Shown one piece after another: positions 36,426 to 47,509 of a stretch of 64,000 nt of DNA. A program made the translations under genes and the position numbers. The notes below the pieces were generated by a model. It saw only the letters and a list, made by a program, of their open reading frames with translations, made no database searches and was not told the DNA's origin. Origin of the DNA: Apostichopus japonicus (Eukaryota > Echinodermata > Holothuroidea > Aspidochirotida > Stichopodidae); assembly GCF_037975245.1 (NCBI RefSeq), contig NC_092567.1, positions 7,066,714 to 7,130,713 of the forward strand, given 5' to 3'. Numbering within the stretch: position 1 is the first letter of the stretch; every line of letters starts with the position of its first letter.

Positions 36426-39248
36426 ATACATTTTCAAGCGATACTCCTGTTGTAATGAACGACTAAATTTTTATCTTTTGCTGTATAATAAATAATAATG
36501 CAGATGCCCATGAAATACAGAAAAATCTTGCATACAATTACTTGCGACTGTTTCTGTAACTACGATCCAGTTTTCGCATTAGCCGCAGGATATCGTGATT
36601 CACACATTTTGATTCAAATCCCGCCGTAATAAATTTCAGCTCTCAACGTGAATTACACATTCATAACGGCTGTGGCCGTGTAGCGATTCATCGCTATAAG
36701 CGATCGCAAATGGAATAAACGTTTAGTATAAAGCCGTGATTATGTTTGTTTTGTTATCCCGTCTACAATCCATCTTATAACATCCCGTAAATGTCCTTGC
36801 CAGTCGTTCCTTCTATTTATAAATGAATGAAAAAAATAAAGCAATTTTGAGAATTCCAATATTTACGCAAGCACGAATATACAGTAGCTTTAACTATGAG
36901 AGGAAAGCACTAACTATGGACTACCAGAGTTAGCTGCTTGGTGACAACAAAGACACGTGCACTCGACAAACTACGTTTGCGTAAATTCCACACTGATCTC
37001 CGACCACATTGTAGCCTAAACTCACACAGAGTCAACATGGAAATGTAGCCTAACCATATGTTTATTCGCTCAAATTTTAACGCAGTTAGCTGGAACTAAA
37101 ATATCCATGGAATTCTTTCATTATTACTGCTATCTTCGACCACAAACTAGCCTAACACCAAACTAATTCAATGGGAAAAATCTTGCCTTAACCATCGTTT
37201 TTTTTTTTACATATACACACACACACACAAGCGTAGCCTTGTTTACAACTTTCAATTACCTGGAAATCGGCAATTGTTTGGAAGGTATGTGCTATGTTTT
37301 GAAGAGGTAATATATTAGTGTACATACACTGTTACTGTTGCGGTGGATTAAAGATTTCAATCTTGAGTAGTTTTCACCGGTATAATATTTTTGTTTTCGG
37401 TGTTGAGTGATTGTATCCACACAGGAAAAAGAACCATTACGAATGGCTAAAACTAGAAATTGTAAGCAATTAAACAGCCATCTACACTGCAAGAAAGTTA
37501 TTTCATTAAATGAATTTCCGTATTCACGTGTCTTGATTACTCAAAACATGAAATCATGAAAGCACTCGCATAGCAGTTATACGCGATCCCATCCGCCCCC
37601 CCCCCCTCACAAAACGGGTACCCGTTTTGTGTGTTTTCGATTCGGGTACACGAATGTTCGGTCGGGTACCCGGGTATCCGGTTACCCGACTCAGGCCTAG
37701 AATGTTCTTACTCATTAAATACAAATAATGCTCTAGAGAAAGTTTTCATCCTTCGCTTGGATCAAGTAAATCATCATGGATGCAACTATGCTGCAGGCTT
37801 TATTAGTATCTGATGAAAAAGCAATTATCGTGGGTATTCAAACGAGATACATATTTCTTGAGTTTAATGGAAATGAGCATTTGTCATATCGTCACCAGTA
37901 TTGTTACTGAATTAGAACCGTAAACCTAGGGACGTGCAGTTAGCTATAGCAGGTGGTTAGATCTGAACCAGTAAAACGTCCGGTTATTCAATGGAGTGGG
38001 CACTGCAACTATGATATCTTTGTAAGATCGGCTGCAATAGTCTAGGCTCGCATTCAAATTCCAGAAGCAGAACATGTAAACAAACAGAAACAAAGAGATG
38101 TTACAATGGTCTGTTCTATTTCAATTCAACAAGTATTGTTATTGTATACACTTGCTGCTGATATTTCTGTTAAGTTCGTTTGCAGTTTTGCCATGGCCTT
38201 ATTGATGTTCTGAAAGACAAACCACGACACAAAACATATTTTATATTGATATCATATCTTTATTCATAGCTGTTTACATGTAAGTTGTTTGTTTGTCCAT
38301 CAACACTTCTGTCGATAATAGACTTTAATGTAGGTTTCTTGCAACTTTTTAGAAATATGGACAGTGTTATTGTTCAATGTTACAATTGTGCACTATGTCA
38401 AGTCATAATTACACGATGTTAGATTATACTAACCTTCCTCCTCCATATAAGGGACAAGTAGGGAGATTGATGTATTTAGTCTTAATACAGTTTAAAAAAA
38501 ACATATCTAAGAAAGTGACTGGAAACAAGACATATAACCTTATTTTACACAACTGGCATACTCTCAGGACATCGGAAATGGGATCAGGTGATTATGACGA
38601 TGATTAGTCTAGTCTTATAGCTCCATAATTTAACTCAATAATGTAATTCCAAAAACAATTAGTCTTTTTCTATTATCAATATCTAAATTTTTGGTTTTCA
38701 TGATCTTTGATGACGTCACTAATGCGTTGTAATATAAAGCTGAATATCATGAAACCGGGTAGCTTTACAAACATCACGAGCAATCAAATGTTTAATTTCT
38801 CTGTAAATTAACACATCTATACTAAGATTCCACCTAAATTCATTATTTCAATGATTAAGAGTAATATCAATACATACAAACCACTCTATCTCCACTCCTC
38901 AACATTATTTCTCGGACTCGTACACATTGTACCCTCGTTCATTGATCTGTGTTTATAAGACACCTCGAGATTCTCATTGTTAATGATGGAGTGACGTCAC
39001 TGCTGATGATGTCATCATTAATCAGTCTCAAAGACATAAGTAGTTAGCATAAACAACACGTTTGCCCCGATCCAGTAAATGTTTGACTATACTGCAGACA
39101 GATGTGTGTATAATGGCTATACTAAATCATCTCGTGATAACAGCTTAGAGAGAGATTCAGAGACGATGTAATCAAAGTCAGTTTGTGAATTTTTTAGAAT
39201 ATTCTAATCCGTCGATAATTGGACTTCATATTCTGACACTCTCATAAC
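36426..39248. other. Intronic sequence with a perfect palindrome
   Basis: No exon supported. Holds a short CA repeat at 37210-37228 and, at 37608-37631, a 24-base perfect palindrome whose left half is CACAAAACGGGT. It is followed by several CGGGTA/TACCCG words to 37690. Confidence 0.4.
37608..37631. repeat. 24-base perfect palindrome
   Basis: The left half CACAAAACGGGT is followed by its exact reverse complement with no spacer. A C-run precedes it and GGGTACCC-type words follow (37645-37690). Confidence 0.9.
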
Positions 39249-39645
39249 ATGCCGGAGCGTCCATACAGTCAGAGGGGGCGGATGTCCCCCCCCCCCCTGA
39301 CGGACTCAACTGGACAGCTGGCGCCCTTTTCAGCTTTTTACCACTTTTTACTTATTAGCAATTATTGACTTTTTTTATTGCGCTCTCAAATACCTATTGA
39401 CATTTGTCACATTTTGTTGGTGTAATTTTCTGACAAAATGGCGATGACACCTATTTATTCTTCGTTTATCTACAAATAAGCAAGGCCCGGAAAGGGTCAT
39501 TTCCGGCGATCTAGGGAGTATCTTTACTCAAAAAATTTCTGTACGCTCCGCGCCAACCTGTGGAGGCGCTCCGCTTAGATAGTGTCGAAAGCGCCCCTAC
39601 ATACCATTCTCGACCCCCTGACCAATACCCCTAGATCCGCCACTG
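39249..39645 (+). mobile_element. MITE family M, copy D
   Basis: Body and right end (GATCCGCCACTG) match copies A-C. The left end is eroded (ATGCCGGAGCG). No target duplication is seen. It contains hairpin module copy 9 at 39481-39583, whose right stem arm carries one mismatch (AGGCGC). Confidence 0.8.
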
Positions 39646-40547
39646 TTCCTGCCCCCACCTCCTCCCTACTCCTGATTCCATTCCACTTTGCAAAGCGAGG
39701 TGTCAGCTGTCACCTGCACCGTGTTCCTACACCTATGATTTATCTTAGTACAGTTTGAAGAACATTAAACAAAGAAACACTGAGTGTAAAACCAAAGTCA
39801 CCTCCCTTTAACTAACTGAAATGCCCTTAGATCCAACAGTCCTCTTACATGGAGACTGGCTACGTGGTTATGAACATGTTTTGTTTATTCTTTTACATAC
39901 ATAATTTACTTCAAATTTGCTATTAAACAAATCCACTTTTCATCTTTTAACAATCGTTTTTAAACAGTGTTTAATTATGACTCTCGTAATTTGTGATGAC
40001 GTCACTGATGTTGAGGGTTCTCTGATCCGTTCATCGTCTCATGGATTATTATTCTTGATCTGAACATCGAATACTCGACTATCATGATTTGGTTTCTCAA
40101 TTTAGTCCAAGACTTGTTTCTGTTTGAATGGGAGAATATGTTTTCATTTAGGCTAATTGTATAATTGATCAGATATATTAATGAGATGATAACAATTCTA
40201 ACCTGATTGGTTTTATTACTAAGAGGATAATAGTTGTAAACTGATCAGGTATAAAACCGAGATGATAATGATAGTAAACTGATCGGTAGTCCTACTAATA
40301 TAGAAGGGTTGTTAACTGATCAGCTATATTACTGATATGATAATGATAGTAAACTAATAAGATCAAAATTAAGGAATCAACTAGATTGATTACTCAGCTG
40401 ATATGAAGTTATCATCGAGAGCCAACATAAATCAGTTGAATATAATGTGTATTACTTCATTCCACCCACCCACCCCCCCCCCCCAAAAAAAAGAAGAATT
40501 ACAATTGCAGATGTGTTTTAATCAATTCCGTTCATTTGATTCATCAG
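39646..40547. other. Intronic spacer
   Basis: AT-rich. From 40150 to 40385 the motif ACTGATCAG-TAT-ATTAC-GAGATGATAA recurs about five times in degenerate form. No other feature. Confidence 0.35.
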
Positions 40548-40606
40548 TATGGAACCATAAGTATCCTGATTTTCGTCGCCTGAATCTACAGACCGGTCTA
40601 TGGCAG
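40548..40606 (+). CDS. LRR gene, exon 3 of 4 seen
   Basis: The acceptor TTTGATTCATCAG has a pyrimidine-rich lead and the donor is CAG|GTAAGA. With one base carried from 29831 it reads VWNHKYPDFRRLNLQTGLWQ, ending in phase 0. An upstream AG at 40510 would give a longer exon, but that version creates a stop when joined to exon 2, so the shorter start is chosen. Confidence 0.45.
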
Positions 40607-41059
40607 GTAAGATATTATGCACCTTTCTTACAGCTATTGCTCATAATGCATTCTGGTCAGCTTATTTGAGCTAAGTTGCTCTCTGTATTACGGTACCAGT
40701 AAATATAAAATTAATATTATGATAACGTAATCGGTGAAATGCAGTTAATAAATGGTAGCATTAGAATTAGATAAACTTAAAGGAACTTAAAACAACATAA
40801 ATTTACAGATATCTTCCTGCTCCTGTTCCCAAACGTGTGTCCCATATTAACCAACCATAAATTTGTTTTATTATTCAAGATATTCTCTCACAAGTCTATA
40901 TATATACAATACTTGCTTACAGAAACAAGACACACATGCTAAGTTTTCATTTAATCAGGATTGTATTAATATTTTGCTAACATTGAAGAAAAAAGCCTTC
41001 ATCAGAAAGTAATGAATATTTATGAATATTTATCTACTATATATTTACTGAAAAGATAA
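40607..41059. other. Intronic spacer
   Basis: AT-rich; nothing recognised. Confidence 0.4.
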
Positions 41060-42780
41060 TAAATTAACTTTGTTCCTTAAAAAGTGTTAGGGTATTTGAA
41101 TTATCAATTGCTTAAAGTATTATTTATCCATAAGAGTGTTTATTAGTGACATTGAAACTAATAAACTCTGGTATATATTATTCTGAATGGTAATGCTTGC
41201 TATGATCCTGGTCATTTGTGTATATGAAAGGAGGAAAAGCTATTTAAATTACTGATATTTCAAAGACTCCGATCTAATAATTTTTTGGGGGAGGGGGGCT
41301 GGGGGCGGGGGTATTATTAAATTCGTGTAAAATGGGAATAAATTAAAAACATATTAAACTCTGTAGTATAATGTGTAGCTCTACTAACCCGTTTCGTTGT
41401 TCTGTTGTACGGATAACATGATAACCGACACATATGTAATCACTTATATGAATATAAGATATATTCGTATTATTTCCCGCGTGTTTGTAACAGACACAGA
41501 TATAAATACATTCGACGGTTTAGAAGATGTCAGGATTCGAATGGGGGGGGGGTTGTGTGGGGGTTGTGAGGGGTTTGTGGGGGGTTAGAGTGGAGTTGTT
41601 CCACTCGGTTACTGATAATCTCTTTTAATATTTATAATTTGTCGTCGGCTAATTGTTTATGTATCTTGATAATTATCTTAAATTGTTAAAGATATTATAT
41701 TGCAACACCCGGAGCTTATCATCAGTGTCTAGCATAAGGTGGAGTATTGAGGGCGCCAAATAATACAGGAACAGATTGACATTTGGACAGGTTTGCTACA
41801 TATTGTACAATCGTTTTTGACACATGCCGTTTTATTAATGTTCGAGGTTGTGAATTTGCATCCAATAAACCTCACGTTTATTCTGAGATGAAACCATAGA
41901 ATGTTAAAAATCATATTGAACAGGTCTGTTATTGTAATTTCCGTATATTTATTCATCATAACGCATAACAACAGTCGTAACAGTCCTTTTAACTGACCAT
42001 GTATCTTACTGTAGCAGCTCCCTGGTTTTAACTGGTCATGTTTAGTTTAGTTGTTTCTGATGGTGCAGGAGACGTGGGTCTTCCATACATCATTAAAACA
42101 CTAACATATATTACTTAAAATTGTTGGTCTTGATTCAAGTAATTACTAATCAAATTAAATTTAACCATTTATATGGTACTTTGCGAATTGCTCAAATGCA
42201 CAGGATGATGGTGAAAATTTGGTAGTTATTAATAGCAACATATATATGGAAAATTTGACTGTAAAAACATATTTCAAGTTGATTTCTATACTGTCTTGGT
42301 GTTTAACTCAAATAATGTTGAGAATTTAGTCAATGCGTAAAGGTTTTAATAAAATGAAATAAAGCTGCATGCTACGTAATAGGTTATAACGTTGACCAAT
42401 CCATATAATATTCACACATAACTGGATATCCCTGCAACTAATTAAGAGATCTAAATATGTTGTTTGAGTCGCATGACTGCTACTTATACTAGTGAGGTAT
42501 TTATCGTTTAATTAGATTCAGACAATAGTTTGTCCCACAAAATTATTGTCATTTTTTATTTGTTTGTTTCCAAACCTTTAATATCTCTGCCTACTCTCAT
42601 CGTTCCTGGTGTGATTTTTGTGAAATAAAGTAACATTATGTTTTCAAAGTCCTTATCTTTCCTTTTACGGTCAAGTTTGTTGCCAGCAGATTATAGCAAA
42701 CACAACACAAAATACAGAACCTAGATATATCCAATATAGTATTCTTCCATTGTATTAAATCTTGATAATAAATTAACTGT
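41060..42780 (+). repeat. Tandem duplication, unit 1 (about 1.7 kb)
   Basis: Collinear with 42781-44520: AACTAATAAACTCTGGTATA, TGTAGCTCTACTAACCCG, TTATTTCCC-CGTGTTTG, CTTGATAATTA, ACTGTAGC, CCTGCAACTAA-TAAGA and TTATGTTTTCAA occur in the same order. Divergence is substantial, with many indels. No ORF is conserved between units. Confidence 0.7.
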
Positions 42781-44520
42781 GTTGCTTAAAAAGCTTCGGG
42801 GGATTTGAAGGATCACTTGCTTAAATTTTTATCCAGATTAGTGTATACGACACTGACATAAGTCTGTGGGTCCAAGCAGGCCTATATAGATAAGGACGGG
42901 TCTGGCTTTTATTTGAAACTAATAAACTCTGGTATATTCTTCTGAATGGTAATGCTTGTCATGGCCATTTGTATATATGAAGGGAAGAGGAGCTATTTTT
43001 ATTGATGAAATTTCAAGGGTTCCGATCTAATACTCTTCTTTTTTTTTTCTTGGGGGTGGATAATTGTATTTGTGTAAAATGGGAATAAATTAGAAAACAG
43101 AAAGGAACTCTGTGTTATATATGTGTAGCTCTACTAACCCGCTTTGTTGTTATCTTGTACGGATACCATGGTAACTAAAATATATGCACTCACTTGATAA
43201 AATATTAATATAAGACAGATATTCGTATTATTTCCCTCGTGTTTGGAACAGACACCAAAATACATACATTCGACGACGGGGAGGGTGGGTGGAGTTGTTC
43301 CAATTACGGTTTAGTCGAAAACTGATAATCTGATTTAAATATTCATAATTTGTCATCCGCTAATTGCTTATTTATCTTGATAATTACCTTCAAGTGTTAA
43401 GGATATTTTATTGCCACACCCATACCTTCCAGCCTCATTCATTACTTATCATTAGTGTCTAGGATTGGGTGGAGAGTTTAGGGCGCAAAATAATAGAGGA
43501 ACAACTCATGTAAACTTTTGTATCACGTTTATTCCAAACGTATAGAAACAAACTTATAAAAATCTGGAAGTGAACAGAAATACATATCTTTAACATATAT
43601 TTTTGAGATAAAAGTCTGTAAGTAAATTACGAGCATTGGTATGATAATTAACAACTCAGCATATCATTTCAACATATAGTAGAAGACTAGTAGCGTGTAT
43701 GACTCTGAAACAACATAATTGACATAACCGACGCTGCTTAACGTTTCCAACATACCACTATAAATCCTCGTGAAACATTGGTATTATTCTTCTGAACCAA
43801 AATTTAGTTGTAGTAAAAATCAATGACTTATACAAATATCTTAATCAAACAATGTCTTCACCTAAAGAAATGTACTGAACATATCCCGCGTTTACTTCAC
43901 CATCTCGATGTACATTAAATATGAAACCTTATAATGTTGTCAATCTTGTTGCACCGTTCTTGTTTATGTTCATTTAATTCGGGGCAAAGGTTCATCATAG
44001 CACATACAACAGTCGTAACAACAGTCCGTTTAGCCTACCCTGCAGCTTACTGTAGCTGTCCTTGCATATTTGCCTTTGTAGCAGACTCCCATGATTTCAC
44101 TGGTTATGTTCATTTTCTTCGTTTTCTCTGGTGTAAGGAGAAGTTGGTCTTCCATTGACTAAAGCTGCCTTTTACGTCATAGGTTGTAAATTGACCAAAT
44201 CGTGAAATATTCGCAGAATTGTTGGGTACCCTGCAACTAAATAAGATATCTAGATATGTTATCACAATCACGCGACTTCTAATGATTAGTGAATTATTTG
44301 TCGTTTAACCAGATTTAGACTATTTGTGTACGATAAATTTAGTGTCATAGATATTTCTTTGTTAAAAAACTTACTTTAATCTTCCCCGGTGGACTGAAGT
44401 ACCATTATGTTTTCAAGTCCTTCTCATTCCTTCAACGGTCAAGTTTACTACCAGCAGATTGTCGCAAAAACAACACAAAGTACAAAGTACACTTTTGCTA
44501 CTCTTCCTTCTAGGTTCAAT
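42781..44520 (+). repeat. Tandem duplication, unit 2
   Basis: Second unit directly following unit 1. It carries GTGGGTCCAAGCAGGC at 42867, absent from unit 1 but present in the diverged third copy near 49895. Confidence 0.7.
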
Positions 44521-45084
44521 CTTACTCAATTATTAACTCAAATTTATCAAGGTAAATGTCCCTGCGACGGTTCCACGAACACTCATGTGTATATGACATT
44601 AAATACCTGTAGTTTCTAGGTCAGAAATGAGGATGAACTGGTTCTGTAACGCAGTGGCGGAGAAACAGGGGGGTGGGGGGGGGTTTAACCCCCCACTTTT
44701 TGAAGAGGGGGGCTGGCCCACACAATAAACCCCCCTAGTTTTTGCCAGTAATGTTCTGTTATAGCCTATGTTATGTGCTCCAAATGGAAAAATAAATCAA
44801 ATTATTAATTTGAAATTGTAAAAGTCATTTCAACCTTTTACCTGGTAGGCTACATCAACAATTAACGACCGAAAACCGAGTTAGAATTGACCCACACATT
44901 ATTTCTAGCCCCTTTCCCCCACCTTGCGCATTGGAACTTGTAGCTCATAGCGCTAACTTCACCCACAACAGACATACACAAAATAACGTTTTGTTGCTGT
45001 TGAATAGCTTTGAAACTGTATACACTTGCCAACTTCAACGAGGTGAAGGAAGGAAAAGAAAAAGAAGAAAGAGAGAAAAGGAGA

Positions 45085-45985
45085 CAGGGGCGTAGCGAGC
45101 GGGGGGGTGTGGGGGGGGGGGTGTCACACCCCCCAATAATTTGGTCGCTGTCGGCAAATTTTGGGTCTGTCGGCAAAAGGAGAAAAGGTGAAGAGAGCGG
45201 AAGGGGAAGAAAGAAGGAAAGCTGAATAGAGAAAAGGAGAACGGGAGCTTCTTCCGTGCCAAATTTGACTTAAAATATGCACCAGATTGCATCTAAGGAC
45301 GTTTCAAAACTAAAAATTTTCCAAAGGGGATGGGTAGACCCCCTACCCTAAGACCCCTCCCCCATTCCAGTCACCACTTCCAGATCCGCCGGCAAATCAA
45401 ATTTGACTTAAAATATGCACCAGATTGCATCTAAGGACGTTTCAAAACTAAAAAATTGCCAAAGGGGAGGGGGACACCCCCTCCCCTTAGACCCCTCCCC
45501 CATTTCAGTCACCACTTCCAGATCCGTCGGCAAATCAAATTTGACTTAAAATATACACCAGATTGCATCTAAGGACGTTTCAAAACTAAAAATTTTCTTA
45601 AATTTTCTTAGAGCCTCCCCCATTTCAGTCACCACTTCCAGATCCGTCGGCAAATCAAATTTGACTTAAAATATACACCAGATTGCATCTAAGGACGTTT
45701 CAAAACTAAAAGTTTTCTTAAATTTTCTAAGATTTTCTTAAATTTTTTAGACCCCTCCCCCATTTCAGTCACCACTTCAAGATCCGTCAGCAAATCAAAT
45801 TTGACTTAAAATATGCACCAGATTGCATCTAAGGACGTTTCAAAACTAAAAAATTGTCAAAGGGGAGGGGGACACCACCTCCCCTTAGACCCCTCCCCCA
45901 TTTCAGTCACCACTTCCAGATCCGTCGGCAAATCAAATTCTCCACACCCCCCCCCCAACAAAAAAAAACCTTCGCTACGCCCCTG
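45085..45985 (+). mobile_element. hAT-like TIR element nested in a purine tract (901 bp)
   Basis: The ends CAGGGGCGTAGCGAG and TTCGCTACGCCCCTG are inverted copies with one mismatch. AAAGGAGA is exactly duplicated at 45077-45084 and 45986-45993. It interrupts the purine-rich tract of a family E copy. Most of its body is the five-unit tandem array at 45260-45936. Confidence 0.9.
45260..45936 (+). repeat. Five-unit tandem array (120-140 bp units) inside a transposon
   Basis: Units start near 45260, 45398, 45537, 45657 and 45797. Each contains AAATTTGACTTAAAATAT, CACCAGATTGCATCTAAGG, ACCCCTCCCCCAT and CACTTC-AGATCCG. Units 3 and 4 replace the GGGGACACCCC block with TTAAATTTTC repeats. A single inverted unit occurs in the element at 32987-33769, and its GGGGACA-CCCC-CCTTAGACCC part also occurs in the element at 50090-50555. 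Confidence 0.9.
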
Positions 45986-46139
45986 AAAGGAGAAAAGGAT
46001 GGAGTAGAAAATACGGCAAGAAAACGGGAAGAGAAAGAGGAACAGTGACAAAATTATTCGAATTTGTAAAGCAAACAGCAGATATCACATCATATCAGTG
46101 AGCATGAAAATGGCGTTCCACGATAAACAGCCTCCAAAC

Positions 46140-46696
46140 CATGGGCGCAGATCCTGGTGAGGACAGCGGGACGCGTCCCCACCAACTTTTTCAGTAGTGG
46201 GGACATGATATACCGTGGCCCCACCAATTTGTCTTGACCAGTAGCTGCATTTCAAGTTCCCCTGTATTGAACTTTGGCGCAGTTGGATCCAGCATTGTGC
46301 AAATGACATGCAGCAGTTCTCATTTTATTGTATGTTATCCACAGTTGTTAAATATAGGACGGAAATTGCATTTGCGGCAGTCTATATTTGTTTTCTGGGA
46401 GAGGACCCCAGACCCATCGTATATACATAAGTGTACTTGGATTATTTGTCCCTGATTTTCTTTCTGCAGACGCCCATGTATTTCTCCAAACTAAATTTCT
46501 AAGCCATGAGATCTAAAACTTAAGGAGGTTTAGGAGCATCATTAGGTCTGGGAAGTGTTATTTCCGGCGATCTGGGAGGTATATTTGCCCAAAAAAATCC
46601 CACGCTACGCGCGAACCCATGGTCGCGCTCCGCTTAGATAGTGTCATAGAACAGACACGCGTCCCCACCATTATCCAAGACTGATCTGCGCCCTAG
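46140..46696 (+). mobile_element. TIR element with CATGGGCGCAGATC ends (557 bp)
   Basis: The left end CATGGGCGCAGATC and the right end GATCTGCGCCCTAG are inverted copies except two bases. The flanks CTCCAAAC (46132-46139) and CTCAAAAC (46697-46704) match at 7 of 8. The uninterrupted site is visible at 19463, where CCTCAAAACTGTC runs through, which supports the insertion. It carries hairpin module copy 10 with a compensatory stem change. Confidence 0.8.
46549..46642 (+). repeat. Hairpin module, copy 10, covarying stem
   Basis: The stem is GCGCGA-N8-TCGCGC (46609-46614, 46623-46628) instead of GCGCCA-N8-TGGCGC. Both arms changed and pairing is kept. Confidence 0.8.
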
Positions 46697-47161
46697 CTCA
46701 AAACTGTCGATGTGTGTAGCGTTCGGTTTCGGAAATATCTGGTATATTTTTATTTCCTTCAACGAAATTTTTTAGTAGCCGTCTGAATTTTCGAAAATTC
46801 CCTGACCAACATTCTTCAACATACTTCATCATACTCGTGCAATTTTGACCCGTCTGTTAGGGTTTGAAGGAGGTTTTTCTATATCGTTTGTCCATAGATG
46901 ATATTTTGTGCAACATTATGGGTATGTTTTGAAGTGAATTTATTCACGAGAATTGTGAATTTTCAAATTCTGAACAGTGGGGCTGACGGATATTGTGGGC
47001 CGCGATGAAGAATCACCTACAAAAGCAATGATCCACAGGATATGTGATGAAGTCGAACGTGTGTGACTGGTGACAATCTTCAAAAAGGTTAGATGAGAAA
47101 AAAGTATTTGGAAAAAACTTGGTTCTCAGGCAAAAGTGTACATATGGTTGGTCAGTTTCCA

Positions 47162-47299
47162 GCTCGAGAAGTGCCATTTCCGGTGATCTGGGGGTACCAA
47201 AACCAGAAATTTGCTTGTACGCTGCGCGCCAACTAATGGTGGCGCTCCGCTTAGATAGTAATACGCGCCCCAGGTTAGAAAATCCTGCATACGCCCCTG
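47162..47299 (+). mobile_element. Right end of a family E copy with hairpin module copy 11
   Basis: The module (47162-47259, stem intact) is followed by CGCGCCCCAGGTTAGAAAAT and the terminus CCTGCATACGCCCCTG, equivalent to the right end at 20777. The left end of this copy is not recognisable. Confidence 0.7.
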
Positions 47300-47317
47300 G
47301 TTAAATGCAGCTTTTCA

Positions 47318-47418
47318 AGGCCTGGGCAGTGCCATTTACTGCAATCTGGGAGGCAATATTTGCCAAAAAATTCTTGTGCACTTCGCGCCAACTTATGGTG
47401 GCGCTCCACCTAGATAGT
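47318..47418 (+). repeat. Hairpin module, copy 12
   Basis: GGCCTGGGCAGTGCCATTTA through CTCCACCTAGATAGT, stem intact. It belongs to the outer element 44652-47501 and lies about 80 bp from its right end. Confidence 0.8.
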
Positions 47419-47509
47419 GAGCCAGCAGTTATGACTTTTTATTTCATCAATGGCCTGCAACCCCCCCCCCCCCCACTTCTGACAAGAAATCTCCGCCACT
47501 GCTGTAACG

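Larger units (their letters stand above)
44652..47501 (+). mobile_element. hAT-like TIR element, outer shell of second nest (2.85 kb)
   Basis: The left end CAGTGGCGGAGAAAC and the right end AAATCTCCGCCACTG are inverted copies, and CTGTAACG is duplicated exactly at 44644-44651 and 47502-47509. Directly inside the left end is a G-run/C-run hairpin around GGGTTTAACCCC. It has been filled by a family E copy (purine tract from 45037 to right end 47299), which itself holds elements 45085-45985 and 46140-46696. No transposase. Confidence 0.88.
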
